The notes under the pieces were generated by a model, which was given only the letters and a program-made list of their open reading frames with translations, searched no databases and had not been told where the DNA came from. The translations under genes were made by a program, and so were the position numbers. This document shows positions 21,048 through 32,484 of a DNA stretch of 64,000 nt, one piece after another (the stretch's first letter is position 1; each line of letters starts with the position of its first letter). The DNA is from Stenopsyche tienmushanensis (taxonomy: Eukaryota > Arthropoda > Insecta > Trichoptera > Stenopsychidae), in NCBI GenBank assembly GCA_008973525.1, contig WACJ01000521.1, positions 1,674,001 through 1,738,000 on the forward strand. The letters run 5' to 3'.

Positions 21048-21905
21048 CATTAAATTTGATTGATTGCTTGATGTTTATGTCACACGATCAGACAGTAGAC
21101 ATTGTTGATGTGAAATTTTGAGCAAACCGTCAATCTAGATTATAATTTCGATGATTAGAGCATGTGGATGACATCTGGGTGAGCTGAAGTAAGAGACATA
21201 TTGCGCGTATACTTGTCCCAAAACGTAAGCTGCTCATTGGCATCTATGTGATGATTGGTCCTAGTGATGGTAAGCACTTAATATTAAATTAAATATACAC
21301 CCGAAAATCTTGAACAAGAAATTCTCAAACAAGAACACAAACAGAGTTTTACGCATTTTCCAATATCGCTATATTTGTTGGCAGTTAAGAGGTTAATGCG
21401 TTCGACATGGATTTAATTTTTTTTATCAGAGTTTATTCAGTTTCAAGGGTCAAATTGTTTTCCGTTTTAAGTACAAAGAAAGATTCAAAACGCCGCTATA
21501 AACCTCTTAAACCATAGCTGAAAGTCTTAGATAGAGGCCATACTAATAAATTATCAACTTCGTCGGCCTGAACGTTGCGTACCCAAAACTAAACCACTTA
21601 AGTTTGCTCTATTCTTACTTTTTATGGTCGTAGAAAATAAGGTAGCCAAAGTAAGCAATATAAAGCAATTTCAAAGCTTACCACAGCGGAGGGAGATGGA
21701 CGGTAATATTGCTGGAAAAAAGCTCTCTTCAGCGAGGAAAGTAGCCAAAGGTCAAAGACGAAAAACTAAAGCCATAGAAGCAGACTTTCCTCATACCAGT
21801 GATAGAATTTACGATTTGAGAACGGAGTTACTCAACTGTTTTGAGATCAAAGCGTTTTATGGATTCGATAGTATTTCGCCGACCTGTAATCTTTTAAACT
21901 TTAGG
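21048..21905. other. No gene recognised
   Basis: Contains the start of the longest open frame in the window (21624-22109, plus, 161 codons). Its second half overlaps the RTE-type tail, including six histidine codons from a CAT microsatellite, so it is probably fortuitous. Its first 95 codons are lysine-rich with no known motif. Confidence 0.3.
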
Positions 21906-21907
21906 GT

Positions 21908-22110
21908 AGCATATCATCATCATCATCATCATAGTGCAGCCACTAACAGTCCACTGCAGAACTATGGGCCTCTTCAATATCCATTCACAGGAAGGGGTTA
22001 CATCCATTTCGTCTGTATCATACATTCACCTCCTCGTTCGCTCGATATTGAAGGTAGCATTACCACCGAGTTTTGTTTCGAACGTTCACCCAACGGGTAT
22101 CCTGAGTGAA
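21908..22110 (-). mobile_element. RTE-type retrotransposon 3' end with ATG-repeat tail
   Basis: On the minus strand GAGGCCCATAGTTCTGCAGT is followed by GGACTGTTAGTGGCTG and a run of ATG units. This layout, a conserved GCAGTGGAC block then a short tandem tail, is typical of RTE-like elements and their SINE partners in insects. Coding sequence upstream on that strand is not recognisable. Confidence 0.55.
21913..21932 (+). repeat. (CAT)n microsatellite
   Basis: About six and a half ATC/CAT units forming the tail of the RTE-type element. Confidence 0.85.
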
Positions 22111-22204
22111 CGTATTGACGAACGCTTTCGCAATCGTCTCGATAAGGAATGTGGAAGGTTTGTAAAGACTGAGTAGTTTTCATAGGAGATGGTGGAAAAC
22201 TAGT

Positions 22205-22450
22205 CTAGACGACCTTTTTGACTCTACTGAAAAGGGCTTTCTGGAGTACAAGGAGTCCAGTCCCCCCTTTCCTCGCTAGGGCGTTGCCGGGGTAGGGTGA
22301 AGACAGACGTGATGCTTGAGTGCATCTCGGATTCGCTCCTACACCAACTGAGGGTGTCTCCCCGTCACCGTACAACTTACCCGAGCGAATTCGAAACTGA
22401 GTGGTTTCGCCATCATTTCAGGTTGCCCCTCTCAGTTCGGCGATTACAAA
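22205..22450. repeat. GC-rich repeat shared in part with 44.7 kb
   Basis: GACTCTACTGAAAAGGGCTT and the following 40 bp match 44685-44745; the plus strand reads DSTEKGFLEYKE here and DSTEKGFLEYRE there. The rest is GC-rich, ending in a CTCAGTTCGGCG word. Unidentified; probably part of a larger element. Confidence 0.35.
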
Positions 22451-23455
22451 ACGATATATTATAGAAGTCAACGGAAGACAATTTTGTTTACGTTGCAAAG
22501 TGAAGTTCCTCATATGCATCTCTTCGAGGCCGTCTCTTTGATGTTCTTCTTGTCCTTGTTCTGTTCCTAAAAAATCTTGGTTCCGAACCGATACGGTTCA
22601 TCATGCTCCATATTTTTGGGTAGGGTCGACTATGTAACGGATAGCGAGTGATAAGCAAGTCTTGATTTGTAAAAGTAGCAGTGAATAGTAGTTAAACTAA
22701 GTATTAGCTTGCTGTTAAAAGAGTATTTAAGTATTTACTCTGTAAATACGTATAAGTAAAGTGGCCAATAATTAAAATACATAAAATCATATAAGCATAG
22801 TAGTTAGGAGTAGTCAGATGTGGTTAGGCCTCAAAGAAGTATTAGTCAAATTGTATTAGCAAAGGGTAATTATGTCGTATCAAAGTATTCGAACTTCGGC
22901 GTTTAGTGTCAACTGGGCACAATCAAACAAGATTTAATTGGTCAGACTGGGAGCAAACTGGAAAAAAAATAGACAGAGCTGGAACAAACAAATAGGTTAA
23001 AGTAACGTATCAAGTAATATCAACTAGTCAGGTCCACATCAACAAAATCAAATGGCTCCACAGTCAAGACTGTATTATGGGAGCAGTTGAAACAGCACTT
23101 TGGCGGTCGGACCGCGAGTCTAGTTGTGCAGGTTTGTCTTCTGGTCCCAGTGTTCCCACGTTTATGTGACAATAGAAAGCTGATGTGTGCGAGTATTTGT
23201 TAATTCACTTACCTTGAAAGCTTGGATTTTTATGTCTTACTTGCGTTATTGTCGTTGTTGCAGTTCATCTCAAGTGATGCGGATGAGATGTTCCATTTTT
23301 AGTGCAGATGTAATATGCACAAAAACAATGTTTTTCGGTGTCACTCGCGAATTTTACATATAAGTGTAGTCGGCGTTTCGTCAGAGCGTATGAATCAATT
23401 ATAATAATATAAAAGTAAATTAATAAATTAAAATCATACGATTTTCGATTTTTTT
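22451..23455. other. No gene recognised
   Basis: A short plus-strand stretch near 23070-23130 reads VLWEQLKQHFGG, which could be a gag-like scrap, but nothing continues it. GTATTAG/AAGTA words recur loosely near 22680-22860. Confidence 0.3.
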
Positions 23456-23745
23456 TCAAAATTCAAATAAATAAAAACAAAAGCCAACTTGGTACGATAC
23501 AAATGTACATCGATAATGTTGCCGAAAAGGCTATTAATTATCCGTTTTTTTTACTGCGATTACACACTGTTGGGACACTGACAATACAACCGACTGCGAG
23601 GAGTACTCGCACAAGCCCTAATAGTATATTTACCATGTACAACTCGTGGAATTCGATTTTTCAAAAATTCAAATAATTAAAAACAAAAGCCAACTTGGTA
23701 CGATGCAAATGTACATCGATAATATTGCCAAAAAGGATATTAATA
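23456..23745. repeat. Direct duplication of about 85 bp
   Basis: The block CAAAAGCCAACTTGGTACGA, continuing through AAATGTACATCGATAAT, occurs at about 23478 and again about 195 bp later with few differences. The spacer is TGGGACACTGACAATAC-type unique DNA. Confidence 0.65.
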
Positions 23746-24220
23746 ATCGGTTTCAGGCGCCGCGCTTTCATAGGGTGGCACAAAAAACGGTCGCCGATAC
23801 AGTCCGATATAGATATTGACGCCAAAATCACTATTTACTCAAAAACAGAGTAGATGAGCGGAGCACACAAAATCACGACCGATAACAACGGTTGCCAACC
23901 GGCCAATCCAGGGTAGCATATCAAATAGATTTAAAACAAACAAAAAACGATTGGAACAAACGACGAAACATGTATTTAAATTCCGATGTTCAATATAGAA
24001 ACATTTGATTCAAGAAACAGAAAATAAAAATCAAATAATTGGCACATATATTACTCATCAATCATCATATACGACGATATTAACACTCTATCAACGGCGC
24101 AAATACTGATTTTTAAAACGCTATTCTTAACACACTTTATTCGGGCGATAAGAAATTTTATAATATCTAAACTAGCAGGCATTTTTAAATCAAATTTAAT
24201 ATGTAATAATTAATCTTTGT
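23746..24220. other. No gene
   Basis: A GC-richer start (CAGGCGCCGCGCTTTC) then AT-rich DNA. Nothing recognised. Confidence 0.35.
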
Positions 24221-24224
24221 TTTT

Positions 24225-24560
24225 TCGTATGTATTGCGCTGCCATACCGTTCATCAGATTGCGATAAAACTTCGTCCACTTATTGTTAAAGATTGCGCGA
24301 GTAACATAAGTATAGTTTAATATATTAAAATCAATGTTTGTTTGTTTGTATTTAATGCGTTGCCATACCATTCATTCGATTCCAATAAAACTTTGTGAAC
24401 TTATTTTTTACTCTTGCAACAATAACATAGGCATATTAAAATATTATATATATATGCACCATCTTGGCGCATATTAGTTTGGTGAAATGAAGTATGTATG
24501 TGCTTTTGGATCCCAGCTTTATATATTTTATCAGACGTTTTATATATGTTTTTTTATATA
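24225..24560 (-). repeat. Modular repeat, module 3 as a dimer
   Basis: GCCATACCGTTCATCAGATT and GCCATACCATTCATTCGATT lie about 120 bp apart, each followed by an AAAACTT block. A TATATG run and GTTTGGTGAAATGAAG follow, as in the 62.7 kb copy. The dimer also occurs, reversed, at 41.85-42.06 kb. Confidence 0.6.
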
Positions 24561-26394
24561 TAAGTAATAAACTATTTCAAAACTATTTTGAGTTAAAAAT
24601 ATATTCCGTTTCACAAATTCAGCGATAATGGGAGAGGTGTGTCCTTCGGGACATTTGCGGAGTTGCATGTTGATGCAGTACTATGTGAAAAAAAAACGCC
24701 AGTAAAGCCACAAGAAATATATTTGCTATTTATAGTAACATATTGGATGTCAGGAAATGTCAACGCTGGTGGAAACAATTTAAATCTGGAAACATCGATG
24801 AACCTGGAAGAGGGCGGTATAGTCACCCATATAGATATAGAGTCCTCATAAACGATTCTTGAGTATGAATGGATGGCTTCACATTATTCAATTTTAATAT
24901 CGTTTTGATGGCCGTTTTATTAAATAATGTCGCCTGATAAATAATTCCCATGACAAATATTTGGGATTCATATGAATATTTATTCCGGGAGAGCTTTCAA
25001 AAAGAGTGCTTTTCATACTGCAGCACTACTTCGGATGTAAGCTCTGAATTTATTTTCCTATTACATTTGCAAGGGGTAGTAATATCTTATTTTAAATTTT
25101 ATAAACGTAGCATGATTTGCATTTTTATAATAATTTGAAATATGGGATGTAAATGGGGAAATGCTTTGATCAATCATCGGTCTTTAAATAGGGATTTTTC
25201 TTTGATTTTGAATTAAATTTGCTGATTTGTATATGTTATTTAAAGTTAAAACCTTCCATTATAATTTGCCAAATATTGTTAAATAATTAACAGTTGATTT
25301 GATTTATGTTGCTTTAATAATATGGTCGCTATATTCGAATCAAATTTTGAGTGTCTCTATTGAAAAATTCTGTACAACGCTTAATTTTTAATACATTTTA
25401 AGCTAATGAATTTTAGCCTTTTCCAATTGAAACAACTTTTATATTTTAAAAATAATGTTACGGGATAAAATTGTGTGAAATTCGGGCATACAGTAAAATA
25501 GGGTGGAAAGGCTTAGTGCTTAATGGGTCTTATATACTCGTATTGAACGGTTGCGTATCCTTCGTTCTCGTCCTTCATATTTAATTCAAGTAACCCATCC
25601 GCAGCTATAACATTATAAAATAGTAACTAGATAATCGATGTTTCGGTTTTGTGGTTTTTGCTTTAAAACGCGGTACGTCACGGGCTCGGTTTTACGCATG
25701 CCGCGATAATTAATTTGAAATCCGGCGAATTGAAATATTAAAATCCATTAGTTCCTCATCAAAGTTGCAGAAGGCAGCGTTGTGACGAGTTATGATGACA
25801 TACGACTCACAAAGGCGGGCAACACACATAAAAAGCAGCTAATGCGGCTAATTGAAAATGCAAGAAACCATTAGTGGGAGCAAACCGCCGACTTAAATAT
25901 TCCGACCCCGCTCACGGCCCTCCTTTGGCAATATCAGAGTTCGGCCCTGTGCTCGGCGAGACCGGTTATAATTAATGTGTTAACCCCTTCGCGGATCAAT
26001 TTGAAGGAAACCCGCCCAGGGTGCCACCGCAACGGAAATCACCTCTGCTTCCACGGAATCATTCCCCCTTGTGCGTGAATTATTATTTAATGAATAGCCA
26101 CTCACAATTTTACAAGTCAGACCAAAGGCTTTTGAAGCCATCGGACTTTCAAAGCGATGTCAAATAGGTCACGTTCTGGATAAAAGGTGCACGATTTTCA
26201 TCAAATATGAATGTAAGACACGGGAGCCACACGCTCCGCCTCAATTTGACCTAATCACATCAAATTCATTTTTAAGCATTCAATTTCAACATCATTAATA
26301 TCAACGAAGACGCCTTTGGACTGTATGCATCCCTTGATATAAGAACGTAGCATTCCATTTTTTTTTAAATTGAAGACACGCCATTAAGGGCTAC
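24561..26394. other. No gene; regulatory-looking unique DNA in the right half
   Basis: 24600-25560 is AT-rich. A plus-strand frame at 24639-24851 shows no known motif. 25560-26110 is non-repetitive with GC-rich words (GGTACGTCACGGGCTCGG) and TAATTA cores, comparable to the 5.9-6.6 kb island. Confidence 0.3.
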
Positions 26395-26439
26395 TACAGC
26401 GTATGTCCCAAAAGTCATGAAATATGAATTTTTTGAAGA

Positions 26440-27550
26440 TTTGTTGAGATCGGACAGACAGCATCTTAATGGTATATCGGACTCTTGACGACAGAGTACA
26501 TCGTCCATGCCACGCGCTGCTGTGCGGTCTGTTCTGAGTGCCCTTAGACTAGCCATACAGGAGTACCAGGTTGATGCCTAGCATTGAAGGCTCAAAAACT
26601 ACCAGAAATAGACTCTCTGAAAAGGCCAGGCTCAAAGTAGCCAGAGTTCAGAGAAGAAGTGTGATCAGAATGCCTGTTGCATACCGCATAGTATCAGAAG
26701 ACGCTATTCTGACACTGACTGCCATACCGTCAAATGACCTGCTCGCCCAAGAGAGACAGGCGGTTCAAAAAGGAGAAACAAATAAGGCGCCCAGATAAAA
26801 ACACGATGGTAGTGTGGCAGTCCTAATGGGACATCTCCAAAAAAGGTCGGTGGATATACCGACTGATCACAGACCTTGAAGAGTGGAGCAGAAGGGATAT
26901 TCTGCGTGAGGAGGTGGGGACAAATACGCTCTCGCCCAACAACGTGTGTTATCCAATAAGAGGATGCCAAACGCAGGATATGATGACCAATGGAAAAATC
27001 CCCAATGAGCTGACACCCACGAGCTGAGTTGATAATGGAAGAGCCCAAGAGGGACACACTGCTGCCATCACACTGCAATACTTAACTAGTAACCAGGTGG
27101 CAGCAGAAGAGGAGGGAGATTTTAGTAGGTAGAAATCCAGTGCACCAGAAGATGCGTTGGAGGAGGGAGAAAAAGGTTACGCTAAAATGCAAAGGAATTA
27201 CTACGAAAGAGCAGATGACGGACTATAGGGGTTTCCCCTTCTGTATGGTACTCGCATTAGTTCGGTTATTTTTAGTACCTAGTCATGGGGAAAAGTTGGC
27301 GTTTGAGCAGCCTAAAGTCGTTCTTCCCTGTATGCATGTTAGAGGCTTTCCACACCACTATCTTTGTCTCTTTCTGTAATCGGCATTTACATATGATAAG
27401 CTGGGTACTCAACTAATGTTAGCTGGTCTACCCTAGCAGCGTTTGATGAGCAAACCTTTAAGATTACTTTCGTCCATCTCTATTCTACATCACTACCTCA
27501 TGGGCTCCAGTGTTACCCACCAGCGTAGGGTTGGGCCTACTCCCCTGAGG
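26440..27550. repeat. Composite repeat, copy 1 (inside mariner)
   Basis: Blocks shared in the same order with 35.8-36.66 kb: GTTGAGATCGGACAGACAGC, then CTCTTGACGACAGAG, later GTCGTTCTTCCCTGTATGCA, then ACTAATGTTAGCTGG, and finally TTTTATGGGTGGGCAC. The intervening sequence differs, with an R1-like stretch only here. Confidence 0.55.
26571..26900 (+). mobile_element. R1-clade retrotransposon fragment, copy 3
   Basis: Plus strand reads KARLKVARVQRRSVIRMPVA, YRIVSEDAILTLTAIPSNDL and LAQERQAVQKGE, the same C-terminal block seen at 11.9 and 39.1 kb. A stop follows, and the next part (KHDGSVAVLMG) is strongly diverged. The zinc knuckle is not seen. Confidence 0.8.
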
Positions 27551-28003
27551 TTTTATGGGTGGGCACTATAGAATGAATTGAAAATACCAGTTTAACATCC
27601 ACAAGCACCAACACATTTTTATCACCGACTCTCCCACGACAAGAACTCACGGACATGCAAATATGGGACAGGCTGGGAGTGGTATATTTCAAGAACATCC
27701 ACATATTAGGCACTGTTGACGGTCTGCCCCTGAGGTATAAACTCTTGGCAGACCACACCTTTGGTGTCAGAAAAGACAGTCACTATTGTTTTCACTTTGG
27801 ATTTCCTCACCCAACATGATTGCCTAACGTTGTTTGGAAGTATCCGCCATCACGCGTTGTAACATGGTCTCAAAATAAAAAATACATAATTCTAATGTAT
27901 TATAAAGCTAAGGGTACCCACCCCCCCAATCGTTTCAAATACGCTGCGATTAGTAAGAGTGTGATATAAAATATATTTCATGACTTTTGGGATACATTCT
28001 GTA

Positions 28004-28485
28004 TATTCCAATTATTAAATTTTATGGCCTGAGCAGATAATCATATTCCCATGGTCGCTCACTTCTCCAAATTATGATAATTTTATATTTCAACAAAACT
28101 CGCGCATTTGGTGACATTATTAAGTGTTTTTATGGTTATTTAAATTCAGATAAAAGCCCATTTTTAAATTATATAGCCTGTAATAAAAATGGATTTAATA
28201 TGGCAATAGGAAAAGATCTAGGCAATGGTAAAATGAATCTCTAGGATACACGCACCAACACTTTCGAAACTTAAATGATGAGCTTTTATAACATTAACTT
28301 TATCCGCTCGATCTCTTTTCAATAGTTTTTCACATTTTTTTATCATTTAAAGTACTTTTTAAGGAATTAAACGTTCCGAAATCGGCACTATGTAATTCAA
28401 GGGTACGAAGAATTTATTGGCTTTAAGAGTGCGAAATTCAATAAAAATGGTACAGGTAATTTAGTTTATCGTTGCTCAAAGACTA
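28004..28485. other. No gene
   Basis: AT-rich DNA to the right of the mariner element; nothing recognised. Confidence 0.35.
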
Positions 28486-28489
28486 TTGG

Positions 28490-28600
28490 AGATAATTGAT
28501 ATTATTTTGATTGCATGTATTATGTTTTGTAAAAGATATGGCGTTTTAATTTTCAGCTACGAAAACCGAATGTTCATGTGATATGCCCCAACACAATGAA
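28490..28600. repeat. Interspersed repeat terminus shared with 5.8 kb
   Basis: TTTTGTAAAAGATATGGCG and CCGAATGTTCATGTGATATG match the 5785-5890 block. Confidence 0.45.
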
Positions 28601-29925
28601 GCGCTTTATTTACAATCCTGTGCTTCTTTTTCTAATACAATATTGTTATTTATTCAAATTATCACCTCAAATATTACAAGTAACATCTGTTTTATTGTTT
28701 GGGTTTTATTGTCTCCACTTTATGTGGAGTCTAAATGTAAATCTTTGTCATCATTTCCAACTTATGAAGAAGCCTCAAAGCTTTAGATTTATCAATATTC
28801 AATCTCTCTAAAAGTTCGCATGAGTTCATTTCCCACAGCTCGAAGTTGTACGTCATCAATTTAATTGGACTGTAAAGCGTGAGACGTCGATATATTTAAG
28901 GGATGAATTCTCAAGATCTTCACGTACAATGGACAAATATTATAATATTTTTTCGGTCATGGGGTTGTTAAACGATTTATGCTTATAATCGTAGGCTTAC
29001 TTTTTGATACGTCCAATATTTTACAACAACGTTTTTCACTAAATCACTGTTTTGTTTATTAAAATTTTACTAGGGCACTTCATTTACGGATTGGGTTTTC
29101 ATTATTTTCCCGGGAAATTCGATAGCTTTCACTGCCATAAAATTTATGCTATTCCCGCGTATGATATACGGACCAATTTGAATGATTAAAAAGTTAAAAT
29201 GGCAATCGAATAACTTTCAGACCGCGATATGTCACACAGCGAAATTTATGTCGCATTGTAAATGCTATGTATTTAATTTAGAATGGCGGATTTAAATGTT
29301 TTTTTAATTTTTATTTTCAGAGGGTGTAAAAATATTTTGGAGCACCGATGAAGGAAGATCTGGTCGTTTCTCGGAATTGAGGTGGGTGATTTTTTTATGA
29401 AAAAAATTGTGACGCTTTTTAAGCTCTTTGCGAATCGTTTTTCTCCTCTATTTTCCATTCTTGGTGAATTTCCGAAATTTCCCGTTGCATTGTGTAATTT
29501 CCTTGGAAATTTCTATTTATTTCAACACTTTTCCTCGGCTTCTACTCTAATATTCTCCATCGTTTTGAGGTATTTTCTTATTTCTCGACGAGGCGGATGG
29601 TTGTCGCTCGTGGAACTTGACGCGTTCGGTAATATGCAATTTCCTGCATTTATTTGGAGCACTTCAAAGTGTTGAAAATGGTTCTGAAGCATGTTGATTT
29701 ATGGAAAATACAGCTATGCATAAATAATTTTCGCGGGAAATTCCCTTGTCATTGTTTTTGACGCTGCGTATCAAAATTGCAATTTTGCTCCCTCGTGAAA
29801 TTTAACCGCATCATATTTTATGCGTTATATTTTCCGCCTGCAAATCTGATTTATAAGACTCTTTTATAAAATATTTTTACCAGATATTTATTGGCATTTT
29901 TAGAATATACAAAAAAATAAAAAAG
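28601..29925. other. No gene
   Basis: Mixed AT-rich DNA, with unique-looking sequence at 29080-29830. The 29382-29675 plus-strand frame (97 codons) is hydrophobic and Phe-rich as expected from AT-rich chance translation. Confidence 0.35.
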
Positions 29926-29929
29926 TAAA

Positions 29930-30370
29930 AAATACATAAAATTTAAAAAGTTATAGGCTGGTAAAGTTTAAGGGTTAAAAAAAGAGTGTAACCTGGTAGA
30001 CACAATTTCAACCCTTTTAAACATTTAAAATAAAAAGATTCTTAGTTGATAAAAATATCGTTATAGTTCCTACCTCAAACTAAAAAAAAATATTTTCATA
30101 AAATGGCGACTGTATTTTTTTTAGTTTTATTTTTTCACAGTTTTAATTTTTTTAAATAGTTAAAAATAAAATTTTAAAATAAATCTGGTAGAGACATTAC
30201 AAAATTAAATAAAAAAAGATTTATACAAAATTTGAAGTAAATCAGTTTATTAAAAATTAAGATATTATGTCAACCATGTTGAAAAAAATTTTTGGAAGGA
30301 TCGACTTAGTTACTGCGTCACTAAATTTAACTTATAACTCCAAAAATAATTAGAAATTTGGAAATTTATT
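29930..30370 (+). repeat. AT-rich interspersed repeat family W, copy 1
   Basis: Contains AAATCTGGTAGAGACATTA, GATATTATGTCAACCATGTT and GAAAAAAATTTTTGGAAG in the order also found at 39.8, 51.7 and 55.5 kb. Non-coding. Confidence 0.65.
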
Positions 30371-31299
30371 TATATGTTATATTTTTATAGGTCTAATTTT
30401 TGTAAATATGTAATAAAAAACATCAAATATTTTTTATTAAACCTAGATCACTAATCATTAGTCTCACAGACTACAGACTCTGAACGTATTCGACATGTAT
30501 GCATATTTCCGAACCCTTTCTACTCCACCTTGTTCAGCTAAAGTTGTTCTAAATAAGTAGATTAGCGTCTTAAAAATTTTCTTAATTCTAAAATATTATA
30601 AAAGAAAAAGAAAAAATACGGGAAAATTTCCGGACGAATCTGTGATTTTCCTGGGTTAATTATGAAAACAACGCTTGATCTGAAAACAGCTTCTAGTTAA
30701 ATCTTGAGATCCGACCAACGGTCTTGGCCGCGGGAAGACTTGATGTTCCCATTGTAACATTCCCGTCCATCACATACAGTATTTATTATGACGTCGTTCA
30801 ATATCAATACAAACACTAAAACAATTGTCAAATTTCTACTATTATTCAGTGATGGATGATATTTTATATAGTGGTTTCTCATTGCTTTTATATATTTGGT
30901 TTGATTATAATAAGCTCATTTGAATAGAGTATTTTATGCGTAATTATCACGCCTTTGTGGATAATTGGGAGTTTAATAACTAAATATTTTGTTAGGAAAG
31001 ATATTTCCTCCCCATATAAAGGATATCATGTTTAAATAAACAGGCCATAGTATATTAAAGGATTTTTAAGTAAATATTATCATTATCATCTAATCGTTTA
31101 ATATGGAATTTTTAACGAGCATGTCATGGTTTGGGTCCAAAAGGGGTTAAAACTTAGCTTAGTTGTATATATTTTTAAATTTAAATTATATGAATGACAT
31201 CTTCTATAAAAAACCTAAGCGTATTTCGTGATATTTAAACCATTAGTAGAATATAATTATTACATTTTAATAATACACAATCAAGAAACGCTTATTTAC
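30371..31299. other. No gene; one LTR-like scrap
   Basis: Apart from the family D LTR-like piece listed separately, AT-rich DNA without recognised features. Confidence 0.35.
30697..30775 (-). mobile_element. LTR-like fragment, family D
   Basis: TCTTGAGATCCGACCAACGG then TCTTGGCCGCGGGAAGA is the reverse complement of the 9.6 kb fragment. ATTGTAACATTCCCG beyond it may be the LTR tip. Confidence 0.4.
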
Positions 31300-31301
31300 T
31301 A

Positions 31302-31489
31302 GAGGATGCGGCAGGGAAACTTCCTTATTTGCAACTGCATGATTATTATTACATCTATTTAAAATAACAAAAACATTATTAAAAACGTTAAGTTTTTCTG
31401 TTTTAAATGAGTACTATTTTATTACTCTTGATATAAATATCAATACAGGGTGTACGTTTCAAATAAGGAAGTTTCCCTGTCGCATCCTG
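31302..31489. mobile_element. Complete TA-flanked MITE (188 bp)
   Basis: Terminal inverted repeats of about 33 bp with three mismatches: left GAGGATGCGGCAGGGAAACT, right (read inward) CAGGATGCGACAGGGAAACT, both continuing TCCTTATTTG. TA on each side (31300-31301 and 31490-31491) is the mariner/Tc1 target duplication. No coding capacity. Single ends of the same family are at 47.51 and 48.95 kb. Confidence 0.85.
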
Positions 31490-31491
31490 TA

Positions 31492-32480
31492 TTTTAATAA
31501 AAGTTGATTTAAATATATTAAATACAGAAGGCGTTCTTAGAAAAAAAATACAGTGACCTTATATTGAGCCTTGTTTTTATTTCGTTGTATTTTATGCCAT
31601 TTAATATATCTTGATTTGAAACTCAATTTCGCGTTTCTGAAAGTTTTTCAGATGTTGTTGTAACATTTTTGTAGTCAAAATGCTATGATTTACGGCGTAA
31701 TTACTTTATTTGGGAGAGGCTGAGTTATTTAGCCGCCAGTACTTTGATTTCGATGCTAGCATCCCCGAAGTGGGTTAAAATAAATGGCAGAGGGAAGCGT
31801 AATAAAGAGTTTTAAAAAACGCGTAATATTTACGACCCATTACGCACAATGCGTGCATAATAAATTAGGGGAGACTTTATTCGTCGTATATTCGTAAGAA
31901 ATATGCAGATGAATGCAACCAGGGGTCAAATTGCTCCTCTTCTTCTGGAGATATTGCGTCTTCATTTTTTACGTCGCCGCAAAGAAAAATGGGTCGGGCG
32001 TAATCTTCATATATCTTTTTTTAGTTCTCGAAGCTCTACATATAAAAGTCGTTATTTTGCGTCCCGGTCACATATCTTACCCGGCCCTATAGCCCCGCGG
32101 ATGTCACCCAAAAAATATAATTTACAATGTTGCGTTTCCCGCAACCCAATTTATTTTGTTAATAACATTTGCGCCGAAGGAAAAGGGTTTGTGCCGCAGA
32201 CGCACTAATGAAAATTAACCGCGCCTTTTTATTTCATGCCACTCCAGCCTCTCCCGAAATATCCCGCCTGATATCATTTCGGTCGAGGTAAATATGAACG
32301 AATTTATTTTTCATCAAATTTCGCTTGAAACAAAAAAATAACTTTCAGGTATTGAAAGGGTTAACATTTTTTATACTGCTATAGAAAAATATGAATTAAA
32401 GGCTTTATTAATATTGTAACATCGTGCTAAGCTCCTTAAATTTTTTATTTCGACTCCAATTCAAACCAAAATTGGGATGG
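31492..32480. other. No gene; unique-looking
   Basis: 31700-32320 is non-repetitive, GC-richer, with words such as GGGTCGGGCGTAATC. The 101-codon plus frame at 31903-32208 has no recognised domain. Confidence 0.35.
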
Positions 32481-32484
32481 ATTC

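Larger units (their letters stand above)
26397..28001 (-). mobile_element. Mariner-like element with terminal inverted repeats and foreign insert
   Basis: Left end CAGCGTATGTCCCAAAAGTC and right end (read inward) CAGAATGTATCCCAAAAGTC continue in parallel through ATGAAATAT, each flanked by TA, the mariner/Tc1 target. Inside, on the minus strand at 27570-27870, VRKSKVKTIVTVFSDTKGVV and CQEFIPQGQTVNS match the mariner core between the first and second catalytic residues, followed by VREFL. The left two thirds hold R1-like and other repeat sequence instead of the expected transposase C-terminus, so an insertion or exchange has replaced it. Total 1605 bp. Confidence 0.75.

Noticed and set aside
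21913..21932. Six histidine codons as an engineered tag
   Set aside because: They come from a CAT microsatellite tail of a retrotransposon; no vector sequence nearby.
21624..22109. 161-codon plus-strand frame as a gene
   Set aside because: Its second half is the reverse of an RTE-type tail and a CAT microsatellite; no known domain in the first half.
23200..23300. Minus-strand GTAAGT donor near 23210 as an exon end
   Set aside because: All three frames before it contain stops within a few codons.
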